Source of the DNA: Lindgomyces ingoldianus
Taxonomy: Eukaryota > Ascomycota > Dothideomycetes > Pleosporales > Lindgomycetaceae
DNA length: 64,000 nt
Assembly (NCBI RefSeq): GCF_010093535.1
Contig: NW_022985196.1
Coordinates: 457,835-521,834 of the forward strand
Direction: 5' to 3'
Part shown: piece after piece, positions 1 to 11,272 of the stretch
How positions within the stretch are numbered: the first letter of the stretch is position 1
How the letters are laid out: the number at the start of each line of letters is the position of its first letter
The notes under the pieces: generated by a model
What the model saw: only the letters and a program-made list of their open reading frames with translations
Told to the model about the DNA's origin: nothing
Database searches by the model: none
Position numbers and translations under genes: made by a program

Positions 1-1559
1 ACATGCTGATCAGCATGGGCAACCTGGCGTTTACGTACAGGAATCAAGGGCGGTGGAAGGAGGCTGAAGAGCTAGAGGTGCAAGTGATGGAGACAAGAAA
101 GAGGGTGCTTGGGAATGAGCATCCAAACACGCTGACCAGCATGGGAAACCTGGCGTTAACGTACATGAATCAAGGGCGGTGGAAAGAGGCTGAAGAGCTT
201 GACGTGCAAGGGATGGAGATGAGAAAGAAGGTGCTTGGGGAGGAGCATCCAGACACGCTGATCAGCATGGCTAACCTGGCGTCGACGTACAAGAATCAGG
301 GGCGGTGGAGGGAGGCCGAAGAGCTCAACGTGCGGGTGATGGAGGCGAGAAAGAGGGTGCTTGGAGAGGAGCATCCAGACACGCTGGCCAGCATGGGCAA
401 CCTGGCGTCAACGTACAGGAATCAAGGGTGGTGGAAGGAAGCCGAAGAGCTTGACGTGAAAGCGATGGAGATGCGTAAGAGGGTGCTTGGGGAGGAGCAT
501 CCAGAAACGCTAGCCAGCATGAGTAACCTGGCATTGACGTATTGGAATCAAGGGCGGTGGAAGGAGGCTGAAGAGTTGGAAGCAAAAGGACTAGGTATAT
601 GCTTAAGGGTGCTTGGGGAGGAGCATCCAGATACGCTGATTAGCATGGGCAATCTGGCATCGATGTACAGGGATCAAGGGCGGTGGAAGGAGGCAGAAGA
701 ACTGGAGGTGGAAGTGGTAGGAACGAGAAAGAGGGTGCTTGGGGAGGAGCATCCAGACACGCTGATCAGCGTGGCTAACCTGGCGTCGACGTACAGGAAT
801 CAAGGGCGGTGGAAGGAAGCCGAAGAGCTTGACGTGAAAGCGATGGAAACTTTCAAGAGGGTGCTTGGGGAGGAGCATCCAGACGTGCTGACCAGTATGG
901 CTAACCTGGCGTCAACGTACAGGAATCAAGGGCGGTGGAAGGAGGCCGAAGAGCTAGAGGTGCAGGTGGTGGAGACAAGAAAGAGGGTGCTTAGGGATGA
1001 GCACCCAGATACGCTGACCAGTATGGGAAACCTGGCGTTCACGTTTTGGAATCAAGGTCGGTGGGAGGAGGCTGAAAAGCTGGGTGTGCAAGTGATGGAG
1101 ACGAGAAAGAGGGTGCTTGGGGAGGACCATCCAGACACACTAACTAGCATGGGCAACCTGGCGTCGACGTATTGGAATCAAGGACAGTGGAAGGAGGCCG
1201 AAAAGTTGGGCGTGCAAGTGATGGAGACGAGAAAGAGGGTTCTTGGAGAGGACCATCCCTCCACACTGACCAGCATGGGCAACCTGGCATTAACGTTGTG
1301 GAATCAAGGGCGGTGGAAGGAGGCTGAAGAGCTGGAGGTGCAAGTGGTGGAGACGTTCAAGAGAGTGCTTGGGGAGGAGCATCCAGAGACGCTGACTAGC
1401 ATGGGAAACCTAGCGTCAACGTACAGGGATCAAGGGCGGTGGAAGGAAGCCGAAGAGCTGGAGGTGCAAGTGGCGGAGACGAAAAAGAGGGTGCTTGGGG
1501 AGGAGCATCCAGACACACTGACCAGCATAAACAATCTCGCATTTAGGTCCAAGGCCTAA
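1..1559 (+). CDS. TPR-repeat protein, 3' part (kinesin-light-chain-type TPR tail of a probable NLR)
   Basis: The open frame runs from the left edge of the window to a stop at 1557-1559. It is built of twelve consecutive 42-residue TPR units plus a short thirteenth; the core is NLASTYRNQGRWKEAEELEV followed by a basic stretch and LGEEHPDTL. This is the TPR_10/TPR_12 type found at the C-terminus of fungal NB-ARC and NACHT proteins, where the repeats act as the sensor and the N-terminus carries an effector domain. The apparent first Met at position 3 replaces the Thr found at that place in the other units, so it is an internal residue and the true start lies outside the window. The 126-bp units are nearly identical to each other, as in fungal NLRs with high internal repeat conservation. 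The effector and nucleotide-binding domains are not visible, so calling it an NLR is inference; the TPR call is firm. Confidence 0.85.
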   Translation, partial: MLISMGNLAFTYRNQGRWKEAEELEVQVMETRKRVLGNEHPNTLTSMGNLALTYMNQGRWKEAEELDVQGMEMRKKVLGEEHPDTLISMANLASTYKNQGRWREAEELNVRVMEARKRVLGEEHPDTLASMGNLASTYRNQGWWKEAEELDVKAMEMRKRVLGEEHPETLASMSNLALTYWNQGRWKEAEELEAKGLGICLRVLGEEHPDTLISMGNLASMYRDQGRWKEAEELEVEVVGTRKRVLGEEHPDTLISVANLASTYRNQGRWKEAEELDVKAMETFKRVLGEEHPDVLTSMANLASTYRNQGRWKEAEELEVQVVETRKRVLRDEHPDTLTSMGNLAFTFWNQGRWEEAEKLGVQVMETRKRVLGEDHPDTLTSMGNLASTYWNQGQWKEAEKLGVQVMETRKRVLGEDHPSTLTSMGNLALTLWNQGRWKEAEELEVQVVETFKRVLGEEHPETLTSMGNLASTYRDQGRWKEAEELEVQVAETKKRVLGEEHPDTLTSINNLAFRSKA

Positions 1560-2084
1560 GGTCGCAATAGCGATACGAATTTACCGATGGCAAAATGCTC
1601 TTAGCTACGAGAAAGTGTTCTCGGTCCTCAACATCTATACGCTATGTCATCGGTTACGACTCTGAATCAGTGGCAGCTAGAGAACATGGAGATAGAGCTT
1701 AAATAGGCGTTGTTTTGTGTTGCACTCTTGTAGAAATGTGCGCGCAGGTTTCAAGTATCTCCCGCTTCTTCCAGAACAGAGGGTTTCCAGCACACAGGGG
1801 GGAGGTTACGACCGCGAAATCACTATGCCTCAGCGAGAAGGCGAACATTACCTCAAACCTCAAATATATGCCCCAAGCAAAAACCTCTCTGAGTTAAGAA
1901 TTCACAAACGTTTGAATAACAGACACGTTAGCCTCCATGTAGTAACTATACAAATCGTCCGCCGGTTTGCCGACAATGCATTCTCGACCTCTTACAGTGC
2001 GATTCCATACGATAATATAGATAGTGAGGAAAGACCTAGCTATAGCGGCAGCTACAGCCACATCTTCACAGCAAACACTAAGAT

Positions 2085-2800
2085 CAGCGTTTCCAACAGG
2101 AAGTAGTACAATTGATACTTTTGCTCCACCTACAATCACGTGAGGCAAACAAACGTAACTACATTTTTAACTGTTACAATTTAATTAATAAGGCTTAAAA
2201 GTAAGCAGTATATAATTAAGGTAGACTTTTTTAAGGTTGCAGTCTCTGACGCGCGTGAGGGCCAGGGGAGCGTGTTTGTGCCACTATTTACGTGTCAGTG
2301 TAGCCTTAGAGCTTGCCCTGTACTATAACAACCTTAGACGACCTTATTATAGCAAAAGATGACAGTCCCTTGTATGGGGAACCTCTGGATTGGTGGCTCT
2401 AGGTTGGTCGGCGCGACTATCCTGTACTCTTTAAGATAGCACAGAGCCTTTAGCAGGGGGAAAAGGACAGTTACTTGTAACTGTAATTATCTCTTAGGCT
2501 CTATAATTAAAGCTTTACAACTCTAGAAGAACTAGCTATGTTATAAGGTTATTTTTAGTAAATTAAATAACCTTGCGTGCTATATTAAGAGTAAGGGGGA
2601 CTCTGCTACTTTAAAAGCTTTAACAGTTACGTTGTAACTTTTAGTAAAAAGTTAAGAAGTACAAGTAGCTTTAATTAAACTGTAACTTAATTATATTGAC
2701 CCCTACTGTTAGGTGAAGCAAACAAAAGTATATGATAAGTGAGACGTAACTTGTCTAGAAAGCCTGAGTCGAATCGTACTACTTCCTGATGGAAACGCTG
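2085..2800. mobile_element. Foldback/MITE-like element with inverted ends
   Basis: Positions 2085-2109 and 2776-2800 are inverted copies of a 25-bp sequence (GTACTACTTCCTG, one variable base, then TGGAAACGCTG) with a single mismatch. A second inverted pair lies inside: GTTACAATTTAATTAA near 2171 against TTAATTAAACTGTAAC near 2671-2686. An 18-20 bp direct repeat, GTGA(G/A)GCAAACAAA(C/A)GTA, also occurs at about 2140 and 2713. The interior is AT-rich and non-coding. This is what a degraded non-autonomous DNA transposon looks like. Alternatively, two decayed copies of one coding fragment were inserted head to head, because both outer arms read IVLLP(V/D)GNAD outward. Exact ends and a target duplication were not resolved. 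Confidence 0.5.
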
Positions 2801-4300
2801 ACTAAGATATTCTGATAATCACCATTCAAGACCAGCAAGCCGCGGATCTGGGATGTCTGGCGCCGAGATATAAGGAAATTTGCAGATATGGGTGATTCTC
2901 GTTGGCATAAGACTCACTTTTGCGGGTGTAGGACTTGCGATAAGCGGCGGAGGGAAATTAGCTCTCTGCGTCGTGGAGGAGGCTGAGGTGGGTAGGGGGC
3001 TGCTAGAAACGGAGATGGAGATCATGTCGGTCAAGCCTTATTCGTGGGACTAGAAAAGGCTGTGCGATATCAGGTGTCCACAAGGAATCTAGACTACGAA
3101 ACAGAGCACAGTATTTAGGATACTACTGGCACGGGAAACGGAGAATGATTCATGCTCAGTCAAGTTCAGGAGTGGAACTAGGAATGATGGTGCGATGTCA
3201 AGCGTCTACGGGTAGTCTATAGGTTGAAAGAGGGTTTAGTACGGGATACTACTAGAAAAGGGGCCATATATCATATCCATCAAGCGAAAGTGGTGGGCCT
3301 ACCAGACAGTCCAACGTTATGCTCCCACAGGTGACCTGAAGAAGAGCTCTACGCTTCGAGATACCAAGGCCATGAGTGGCTAATCTTCTACAGGCAGTTT
3401 GAAAGCCTAGTCTCGATCGTAAACTACCCGAATTGCAATTGAATCAAGGACAGATCCAGAGCGTGAAGCAAGCATTCGATCTTTTCTAGAGATCTCCTGG
3501 CTGTCCTGGGCTATCCCTTAGATTCTAATATTCGAAAATATGGCATACCCACACCCACATCCCTCGGTGCTTCCGCAAATACAGTAATACAGCAGGGTTG
3601 GCTAACAGTTTTCCGGGGGAGCGAAGACGTCCCTCTTCGCTGTTCATTGATGACGATGACGGGAGGCAAGAAGATTTCTTCTACATCAAGTCTCATCCAA
3701 TATTTGAGGATTTTATTGAGGAACTGGTGCCTAACGGGGACCTTGTACCTAACAGTGTGGATTAAAAGACCATAGGACTGGGAAAATGGTATTAGAGGAA
3801 AAAGAAATGGGAGCACAAAAGCTGAAACGCACTGTGAGTGGGACACGCCAAACAGTTATATATATAAGTGATTGTCCCAGCTCTCTCGTTCAGGACTAAC
3901 ATCTTGAAAGACAATAGTAAGAAGGGAGGCGTAATGGGGAAGGCTGGCTACTGGAATACGCACGGACGAAGAAGAAAGTAAGATTCAGTGTGAAGGAGGT
4001 GCTTGAGTATGATGAATTGTTTTGACAGGGCAAATGCCTGGGCAACCCTGTAGATAATGAAGGGAAGTCTATAGCGTCGGGGATGCAGAAGAAGATGAGT
4101 CAGTGAACCAGATAGCCGATTGCATGGAAATAGATGAAGCCGATGCTGGACAGCCGACTCAAATCTAGGAAGATCTATTATCATATGCGTCGCTTTATCC
4201 AATTCAACTTATTTTGTAATGGCGTACTAGGGGCTTTGTTTGTTTTGGGTACACGTTGAGTAGTTTTCGGAGACGTCTGTTACGCCGAATGCTTGCGTAA

Positions 4301-5460
4301 ATGATCGATCTAATCACCTGCAATCATTACCATCCCACGCTCTTCACTGTCTTCGATCTGGTAATTAGAATGCTTAACTTCACTGACCGCCATTGCATTA
4401 CCAGGTTCGTGGTCGTGGCTGTTAAAGAAGGGACTGACAGCGTAGAACCCTTCTCTTGGGATTCATTGCCTACATCCCCCACCTCATATATTCAAACACG
4501 ATCGAATTCTATTCTCCACCGCGAGCTGATATTCACAAACTATTCTTGCAATACCTGTTTTCCCCGTGAAGGATCTCCTTCTATCGCAAACGGTGGATCC
4601 ATTCATGGGGAGCGTGTGCGATCCCGATGAGGAAGGTAATCAACGACTGCCCTTCCGTTGAAGACGTGTACAGTATAACAGCGGAGAGGAACCTAAGTCT
4701 TGAAATCTGTTCATTTGTTCCTCTTCTCGTCTGCCTGCCATCTCAGGGAGGTCTGTTCCAGAGATTGGGAACCCGCAGAGATCTGTTGCCTTTAGATGCA
4801 GTCGAAGAACGAACGCATGGCCATGCTATACAGGTTATCATAGATACTGCAGTAGGTCAGAGCATGAATATCCGCGAAGAGTTTGAGAGAAGCCATGCAA
4901 CGAAGGAGCAGTCAATGAAAGAGCTCGCGTCTGATCCTGATGGAGCTTCAAGGGAGCCTAATCCGACTTCCAGAGAAAAATACAAGCCACGTTCGTTTAC
5001 CGCTTCACGACGCCCTCGTAAACGGAAGTCCAAGAGTGTAGGACAGGTTTTGAGGGATGCATTAGAAAAGCAAAATATTTCTACACTCTCTAAAGGGGAA
5101 GAGCTACGGGAGCTCTTTCACATGATATTGTCGCGAAAATGGTTAATGATGATGTCCTCACCGTGGATGATGTCGGTATTAAGTACAGCGGCGAGGAGAT
5201 CCTCATCCTCCTCGATCTTCCGAAGCGAGAGCGGGACGAGGATTTAGTGAGCGCCCCTGGGCGGGATATTATGGAGATGCATGCAGAGAGGACCCTCAGA
5301 AGCATCGTGTATGAGGAAGAGGAACCCAAAGACCCAGTACACCGCTCGAAGTCACTGAAGTGGATACCGATCTAGGTAGACTCCCGAAGATGATGGTTGG
5401 ATCAACTAGGGTAAGGAAATTTGTACGTTTCAACCTCGATAAATAGGTGTTAACAGAGGA
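4301..5460 (+). pseudogene. Decayed coding sequence, family unknown
   Basis: Coding-like sequence is spread over several plus-strand frames. The frame at 4627-5247 carries a basic, charged region near 4980-5110 (residues such as SRRPRKRKSKSVGQVLRD). Near 5120-5135 the likely continuation shifts into the frame ending at 5375 (HDIVAKMVNDDVLTVDD, then an acidic leucine-rich part), and near 5345 it shifts again into a third frame that runs to about 5450. No GT-AG intron of normal size explains these jumps, so a gene or transposon ORF broken by indels is the simplest reading. No family was recognised. Confidence 0.25.
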
Positions 5461-5701
5461 TAGGAAGCCAGCCATCGAGCCTGTGGTCGGGAAAGATGAG
5501 CAGGTTCCTCAGGAAGAGAGAAGGGTGAAGAGGAGTTCAAACTCCTATTTTGATAAACAAGCTTTCCGAGGACCAGAGCAAATCGCTCGATCTATTAGTC
5601 GGCCTCCACAGTAGCTAGACATTTATTGAGGCGAATAAAATTCTTAATGTACATTCCAATTTAGTGAAGAAGGTATTAGGGTTCGTATTGGTATAATGGT
5701 A

Positions 5702-7515
5702 CTATATCTTGGGTTGATACATGAGCTTAGGTGAACGCGCTTCGTCGAGGAGAGGGTTCAGACGGTCTGCGAAGGACTTTGATTTCTCTGGAACTTGGAA
5801 GGATTTCGTGTAACTAGCTTCCATTGTAGCAGATAGCTGGGCATTTTGAGAAACCCCACTGCTGAATGGGCGTACACTGAATCTTTTTGTATGAACCTGC
5901 TGAAAGGTTCCTCCAATGTTTCCAGACTCTTGGATCCAGCGTCGTAGGATGTCGAGCTCTTTGTCAGTAACATGATCCTCCTCTATATAAGGTACAGCAT
6001 CAAGCAGGCGACGTTTGGTCTGGAATTTTGCAGGATCTAGCTTCCATGCGACTTTCGATGATAATTCATCAACAAGGCTGGTTCTATAGGCTTTCAGTGC
6101 AACGCAGCCTCCAATGTTTTCTGCCATCATGATCCGGACGGTAAAGTGAATAGTTTGGTCCACCTGGGGCATGAGCAAATTAGTCCTTGCTTCAGTTGTT
6201 GGTTGAGTATGACCCTCAGGCTCCGTGATGCTGTTCATACCAGCATTGAAAGTGGTCATAGGCGATTCCGTTTCGATTCTATTGACAGGAGGAGCCTGAG
6301 ATCCGTCTTTGATCGATTGATAGGGAATGTATTTCCCTGGAAGGCGACGCCGGGAACCCATAACCCGAAATATTCCACTAAAGGAATTGGCTTTCTTCCC
6401 TAGTGAAGCGTCAGTTGCATCGATACGCACATCTACTACCGTAGACTAGAAACTAGATAAGAAAGCATGTCCATGTGAGAGATGCAACGCACCTTCATCT
6501 ATTTTACTGCGGATGGTTGAATAGGACCGTTCCCACTCATATGATGTATGTGAACCAAAACTCCAACTCTTTTCCTGTTCAATCTGTTGATCTGGGGCCA
6601 AAAAATGGAGCAATGTTTCCATGCTAAAGCATAGGGTGGTGAATGTCTGGAACTGAGCGATCATCCATATCAATGTAAGATTGGCTAGTCCAGCATCTTC
6701 ATAACCCCCACCTACATCACTATGTGAACCGAAGAACCAACACTGTCGGAAATTGACGTTTTGTTCCCTCGGATGATCCCAAAGGAGTGGCTCGAAATGC
6801 TTCCTACGCTCGTGCAAGGCCAAAGCATGGAAAGCGTTCCTCACCACCTTTGGGATCTTGGTATCCACAAAAGCGAGTTTCTTTGACGCTGGTTGCGGAA
6901 GTCCAAAAGGAATGGGAACACCAAGAGCACTAACGGTATCCCAAACGGCACATGCTTCGATTTGGATGTGTCTTTTCAAGACCCCTTTCCTCTCAAGTTG
7001 GCCTGTTTCGAGCTCCAACTGGATAGCGTCCTTACTTTTAGAATTCCAAGAGTCGTATAAAGCGTGGAGATTCGCTAGCCCGCGTTTGGTGAGCAAGCCG
7101 ATGTCCTCAATGAGGGAAGCAATGCAGCGCACGGTAAAGGCACCTCTGGAAAACCCAACAAGGAAGATCTCGTCATTGCCGTCTTTGAAATTGTAGTTAT
7201 TACAGATGAAGCTGTAAGCGTCGCGAATATTTGCTGAAAGCCCTGCATCACCGTCATGTTTTGGACGAGCATTGCGAAGGAGATTGTTTCCGTACCGCGA
7301 CCTGTGGCTCCATCGACGCTGTTACTCAGCTTGGAAGTCCCAGATCCAACGCCAGTGTGATAGTAGACAACTTGGAGGATTCCATCTTCCGCGATCTCCT
7401 CAACGCAGCGGGACAGACGCGAAACGTTCGTTAGCGGATTGTCGGTACTGACACTGTCATTCCACGTCCCGTCACAGCATACCACCAGGCGCTTCTTCGA
7501 TTGTTGGGGAACCAT
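5702..7515 (-). CDS. DUF2235 alpha/beta-hydrolase-like protein
   Basis: Three exons: 7515-7296, 7242-6493 and 6435-5702, separated by introns of 53 and 57 bp; the phases join cleanly to give 567 residues. The protein opens with KKRLVVCCDGTWND, the usual start of the DUF2235 domain (related to Tle1-type phospholipase folds). The nucleophile elbow GFSRGAF follows exon joining (DEIFLVGFSRGAF), and further family landmarks are the GSHSDVGGGY stretch and RLPGKY near the C-terminal third. Ser in GFSRG and the Asp/His of the DVGGG region are the expected catalytic residues. The start at 7515 was chosen because it lies just before the conserved block; an in-frame Met 33 codons upstream adds no conserved sequence. 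No signal peptide or membrane segment is seen. The substrate is unknown: the family is predicted to be hydrolytic, and no role can be read from the neighbours. Confidence 0.85.
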
Positions 7516-8211
7516 TGCCCACCTGTTTGAAAGAGAGCAACAAGAAGTGTAATGGGAGCAGTTGGAAGGTGGGGCTGAAGCTGTCGCACGTGATGCTGCG
7601 CCAATGCACTGCACTAGTCACCAATTAGGACTAAAATTTTCCTCATTAATACTAGCTCCTCTTTCGTACAGTATATAGTTTCGCCGGAGATCACTGTGCT
7701 CCTTTGGCCTTGCACTATAGCTCAATGCCCTCAGTTTGGCTCTCTCTAAGGTGACTTGCTCGCCTATTTTTCCCTGTCTGCCAACGCAAGAGAAGCGACC
7801 CGCTGGGGATAGCAAAAGCAGGTAGAACAGGTCCATTACGACGGCAGAATTTGTAAGATCTGAGAGGAAAATGTTCTTTATCAGAACTGAAATATAGGAG
7901 CTGGTTCCGAGAAGAGGAGAGGAAAATGTAGACAATTACTAGCAAAGGTTTCAGCGGCAAAATCGGTCTAATTCTCAATGTGACCTTTCCCTCGGGCAAA
8001 TGTGCCCCGACCCTGTCTCCAATCTTTGACATGCAACCTCATGTACAATATCCTCCCCACTGCAACTTTCCCCGCCGATCACCAACAGTGGGGAAATGAT
8101 GATTACATGTCGTGATGCCGGATTTTTCGTTTCCAACGGTCCTGTCAGGTACAAAATGAAACCTATCACGACTCTTGGCTTTGCAACCACTTTGGGGCCC
8201 TATCATCCACA
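7516..8211. other. Intergenic region between the DUF2235 gene and the fucosidase pseudogene
   Basis: About 700 bp lying between two divergently oriented loci, so it should hold both upstream regions. Short open frames on the minus strand (7618-7935, 7715-8032) overlap each other in different frames and have no family signature. No clear TATA box or RNA gene was found. Confidence 0.4.
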
Positions 8212-10699
8212 ATGTCCATACCTCGCGCCATTTCATCGACATGCCTACTCCTCTCTTTTGTTTCTCGGCAACTCATATTTATGCCCCAGAACAATTTCCA
8301 GCCTCTCTCAGGTCAAGCTTTGTCCATTCCAATTGACCTCAGTCCAGAATTCAATAGTCGAGCATTTAGTTTGAACCCAGGAGACACAGATTTTGATGGT
8401 TCAGGAGGTAGTTAACTCATCTCCACCTACTACTACATGATTCCAACACTCTAGATTCGTATCCGGCGCAGTTCATGCCACCGAAGGACTTTATTTATGC
8501 AGGACTGAATTATAAATTTCCAACCTACAGAGCCGGGGGTAATGATAATGTCATTGCCTCCGGCCAAACTATTTCTGTTCCGCGGATACGATACCTTAGC
8601 GTGCACATGTTTGCCGCTTCCGAGGAGGGAATGGCTCAAGGAACCATCAATGCGACATATACCGATAGCACGACAACATCTGGGCCAGTACTCGTCCCAG
8701 CATGGTGGAGTTGGCCATACCCGGCCGGAGGTGATATGGTTTTCCCTTATAGGCTAACGAATGAGACTGTCGATTACAATAGATCAATATCTTCCGGACT
8801 TCAAACTGGCTCGATAGCTCGAAAGAACTGGACTCATTAATACTGCCAAATGTCACAGGAGGGTCAGCGACTAACCCAGGAGGAGCAGAAATCAAGGCCA
8901 GACTACATATATTTGCCCTTACTTTGGTTCCAGCAGTTACTACGGCTAATGGGCATGTCGTTAGCGTACAATATGCGAGATCAACGCAGAAATGGCTGGA
9001 AGGAAGCAACAAAACCCAAGTCTTCGAGGTCACCATCAACAATGCTGGTTCGGAACATGTCACGGGAAATAATTCCGTCACAGTAAGTGTCGACTCGCCT
9101 GGTGTAGAAACAATTGAACCTGGCTGCATCAAAAGGTTGCGAGCTGGGGACCAAGTCAAGGTTACCGTCGGTGTCGAAACTAAGGCTGGAGTAACTACTA
9201 GCAGTACTGGGGAAGCCACAATTATGGTCACGGGACAGAATATCAGCTCTTTCAACTATACATTTAACGCAACCTATGGGATTAAAGATTACGAACCCAC
9301 CTACGAATCAATCTACTCGCACGAATCTCCAGATTGGTATAATGCCGGCAAATATAGAATCTTCATTCACTGGGGTATCTACGCTGTTCCCGGCTGGGGA
9401 AACTTGGGAAAGAACGAGACATACACTGAATGGTACTGGTGGCACCTCAACCAAGGCTCAAACACGTCCGACCGAACCTACTAGCACCACCTAGAAACTT
9501 ACGGCCCTAACATCGTTTACGATGACTTCATACAGAACTTCACAGCCGCCGCATTTGATCCTAAGGAATGGGTTGATCTCTTCGCGGACGCTGGAGCGAA
9601 CTACTTCGTCCAAGTCAGCAAGCATCACGACGGTTACGCAATCTTCGACCTCCCCGAGAACGTGACGAAGAGGACCTCGGTTGCACAATTCCCTCACAGG
9701 AACCTCTTACAGGAGCTTTTTGACGCTTCCGCAGAATATCAGCCACATATCCACCGAGCAACGTATTTCTCGTTGCCGGAGTGGTTTCATCCAGATTACA
9801 AGAAATATGGGTTTGGTTCCTGGCCGGGCGGAAATGCAACAAATCCATTCACCAACGAAACACTTCCCTACATTGGATACGTCCCCATAGAAGAATACAT
9901 CTCGCAGCTCATAATCCCCGAGATGAACGCGCTTGCACAAATGGGCGTAGAAATAATGTGGTGCGACATCGGCGTAAGTTCAACCCACCACAAGCCCAAG
10001 CATAAATCTGTCTCCTAACAAAACCCCAGGGGCCAAACATGACGACCGAATTCGCAAGCAACTGGTTCAACACCCTTGCAACCTCCAATAGACAAGCACT
10101 CATGAACGCCCGCTGCGGCCTACCCGGAGATTTCGACACCCCCGAATACGCCCGCTACGCCTCCGTACAACCGCGAAAGTGGGAAAGTAATCTCGGTATG
10201 GATCCTTACTCTTATGGCTACAATCGCGCGACGCCCTTAGCTTCTTACCTGAATGCCAGCATGATTATTCAAAGTCTCGTAGATGTCGTGAGCAAAAATG
10301 GAAATTTCCTATTGGATATCGGACCAATGGCAGATGGTACGATTCTCGATGTCGAGAAGAATAATCTAAGGGAAGCCGGAAGATGGATTAAGAGTCACGG
10401 AGAAGCTATTTTCAACACGACGTATTGGTTTGTAACACCACAGGAGGGTGACGGCATTAGGTTCACTACAACGAAAGACGCTTTCTACATCTTGAGTATG
10501 GAGAAACCGAATGGGACCTTGGTGCTGGAGAGTCCAATACCGTGGGTGCAGGGAGATGAAGTGACGATTTGTAGGAGGCAGCATGGCTGGCAAAGTAGTT
10601 TCGAGTTCGATGAGAGAAGATGGGGTGGTGGTGCTAGAAGTTAGCGATGATGTTGTTGCCGCAGATGAGTATACCTGGGTCTTTAAGATTGGATATTAG
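8212..10699 (+). pseudogene. GH29 alpha-L-fucosidase, disrupted
   Basis: The gene can be followed from ATG 8212 to the stop at 10697-10699. Two clean GT-AG introns (8408-8454 and 9974-10029) still fit it. The N-terminal part has a hydrophobic secretion-signal-like stretch and a beta-rich extension. The GH29 domain shows KYRIFIHWGIYAVPGWG, VQVSKHHDGYAIFD and, across the second intron, MWCDIGG, whose Asp is the family's catalytic nucleophile. Three lesions break the frame: a 1-bp loss near 8785 (DYNRS to NIFRT), an in-frame TAG at 9482-9484 just before HHLETYG, and a 1-bp gain near 10570, after which the expected C-terminus continues in another frame. Secreted GH29 enzymes release alpha-linked L-fucose; this copy should not make a full enzyme. 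Sequencing errors could mimic the frameshifts but are less likely for the nonsense codon. Confidence 0.85.
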
Positions 10700-11272
10700 G
10701 CTAGTTCTGAGGCCGGCATACTGAAAGCGCAAGCATTTTTTCTTGAAAACGGCGCTCGCTTGCGATACCGGCAGCTGCACATGTGTTATATTGTCTTTCA
10801 GTAGTAGGGCTATTGAGTAGCATGTTCAGTGCGGACTTTTTGAACTAGAAAGGCCAGTGCATCATATACCCTAACTAGAAGCTCTCCCAAAGCCAAAAAA
10901 GTTCTAAGAAGGCATTAAGAAAGAAAGAAGAGTGAACCCTGCGAGGCTCGAGCCTGTAATATCTCGATTTCTGAGACAATCGTAGTCAAGCGCGATACCA
11001 TTTCGCTAATAGCCTAGGTTAGATATTGTATAAGAAGAGTTAATTTTTTACGCCTTATGTAGGGGTTCAGCATAAATTCGAAGAAATGTAGAGCAAACAA
11101 CGTGCATTTTTTAGTTAGAACTCGCTACGGCGTAGTAGCTTTGATTGATGTGACTTGCTCAACCGCTATTTTTGTCCTCTCTCACCTGGCAAAGGGAGAG
11201 TTTGCAAACATAATTCTTAAGTTACTAGTTTTTTTTCTTTTATTAGTACTGTAAAGTACATGGTGTCTACAC
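10700..11272. other. Intergenic region downstream of two convergent loci
   Basis: The region lies between the 3' ends of the fucosidase pseudogene and the glyoxalase II gene. It is mildly AT-rich with T-runs near 11050 and 11230. No reading frame, RNA gene or repeat was recognised. Confidence 0.4.

Larger units (their letters stand above)
1560..5701. other. Gene-poor stretch between the TPR gene and the DUF2235 gene
   Basis: About 4.1 kb without a convincing intact gene. It contains a foldback element at about 2085-2800 and decayed coding traces at about 4300-5460, listed separately. The short frames elsewhere (for example the minus frame at 3511-3846) show no recognisable motif or splice-linked continuation. 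The 2160-2720 part is strongly AT-rich; the rest has ordinary composition. Confidence 0.5.

Noticed and set aside
7075..7614. 179-residue minus-strand frame taken as a complete gene
   Set aside because: Its C-terminal third is an out-of-frame read-through of a 53-bp intron and exon 2 of the DUF2235 gene.
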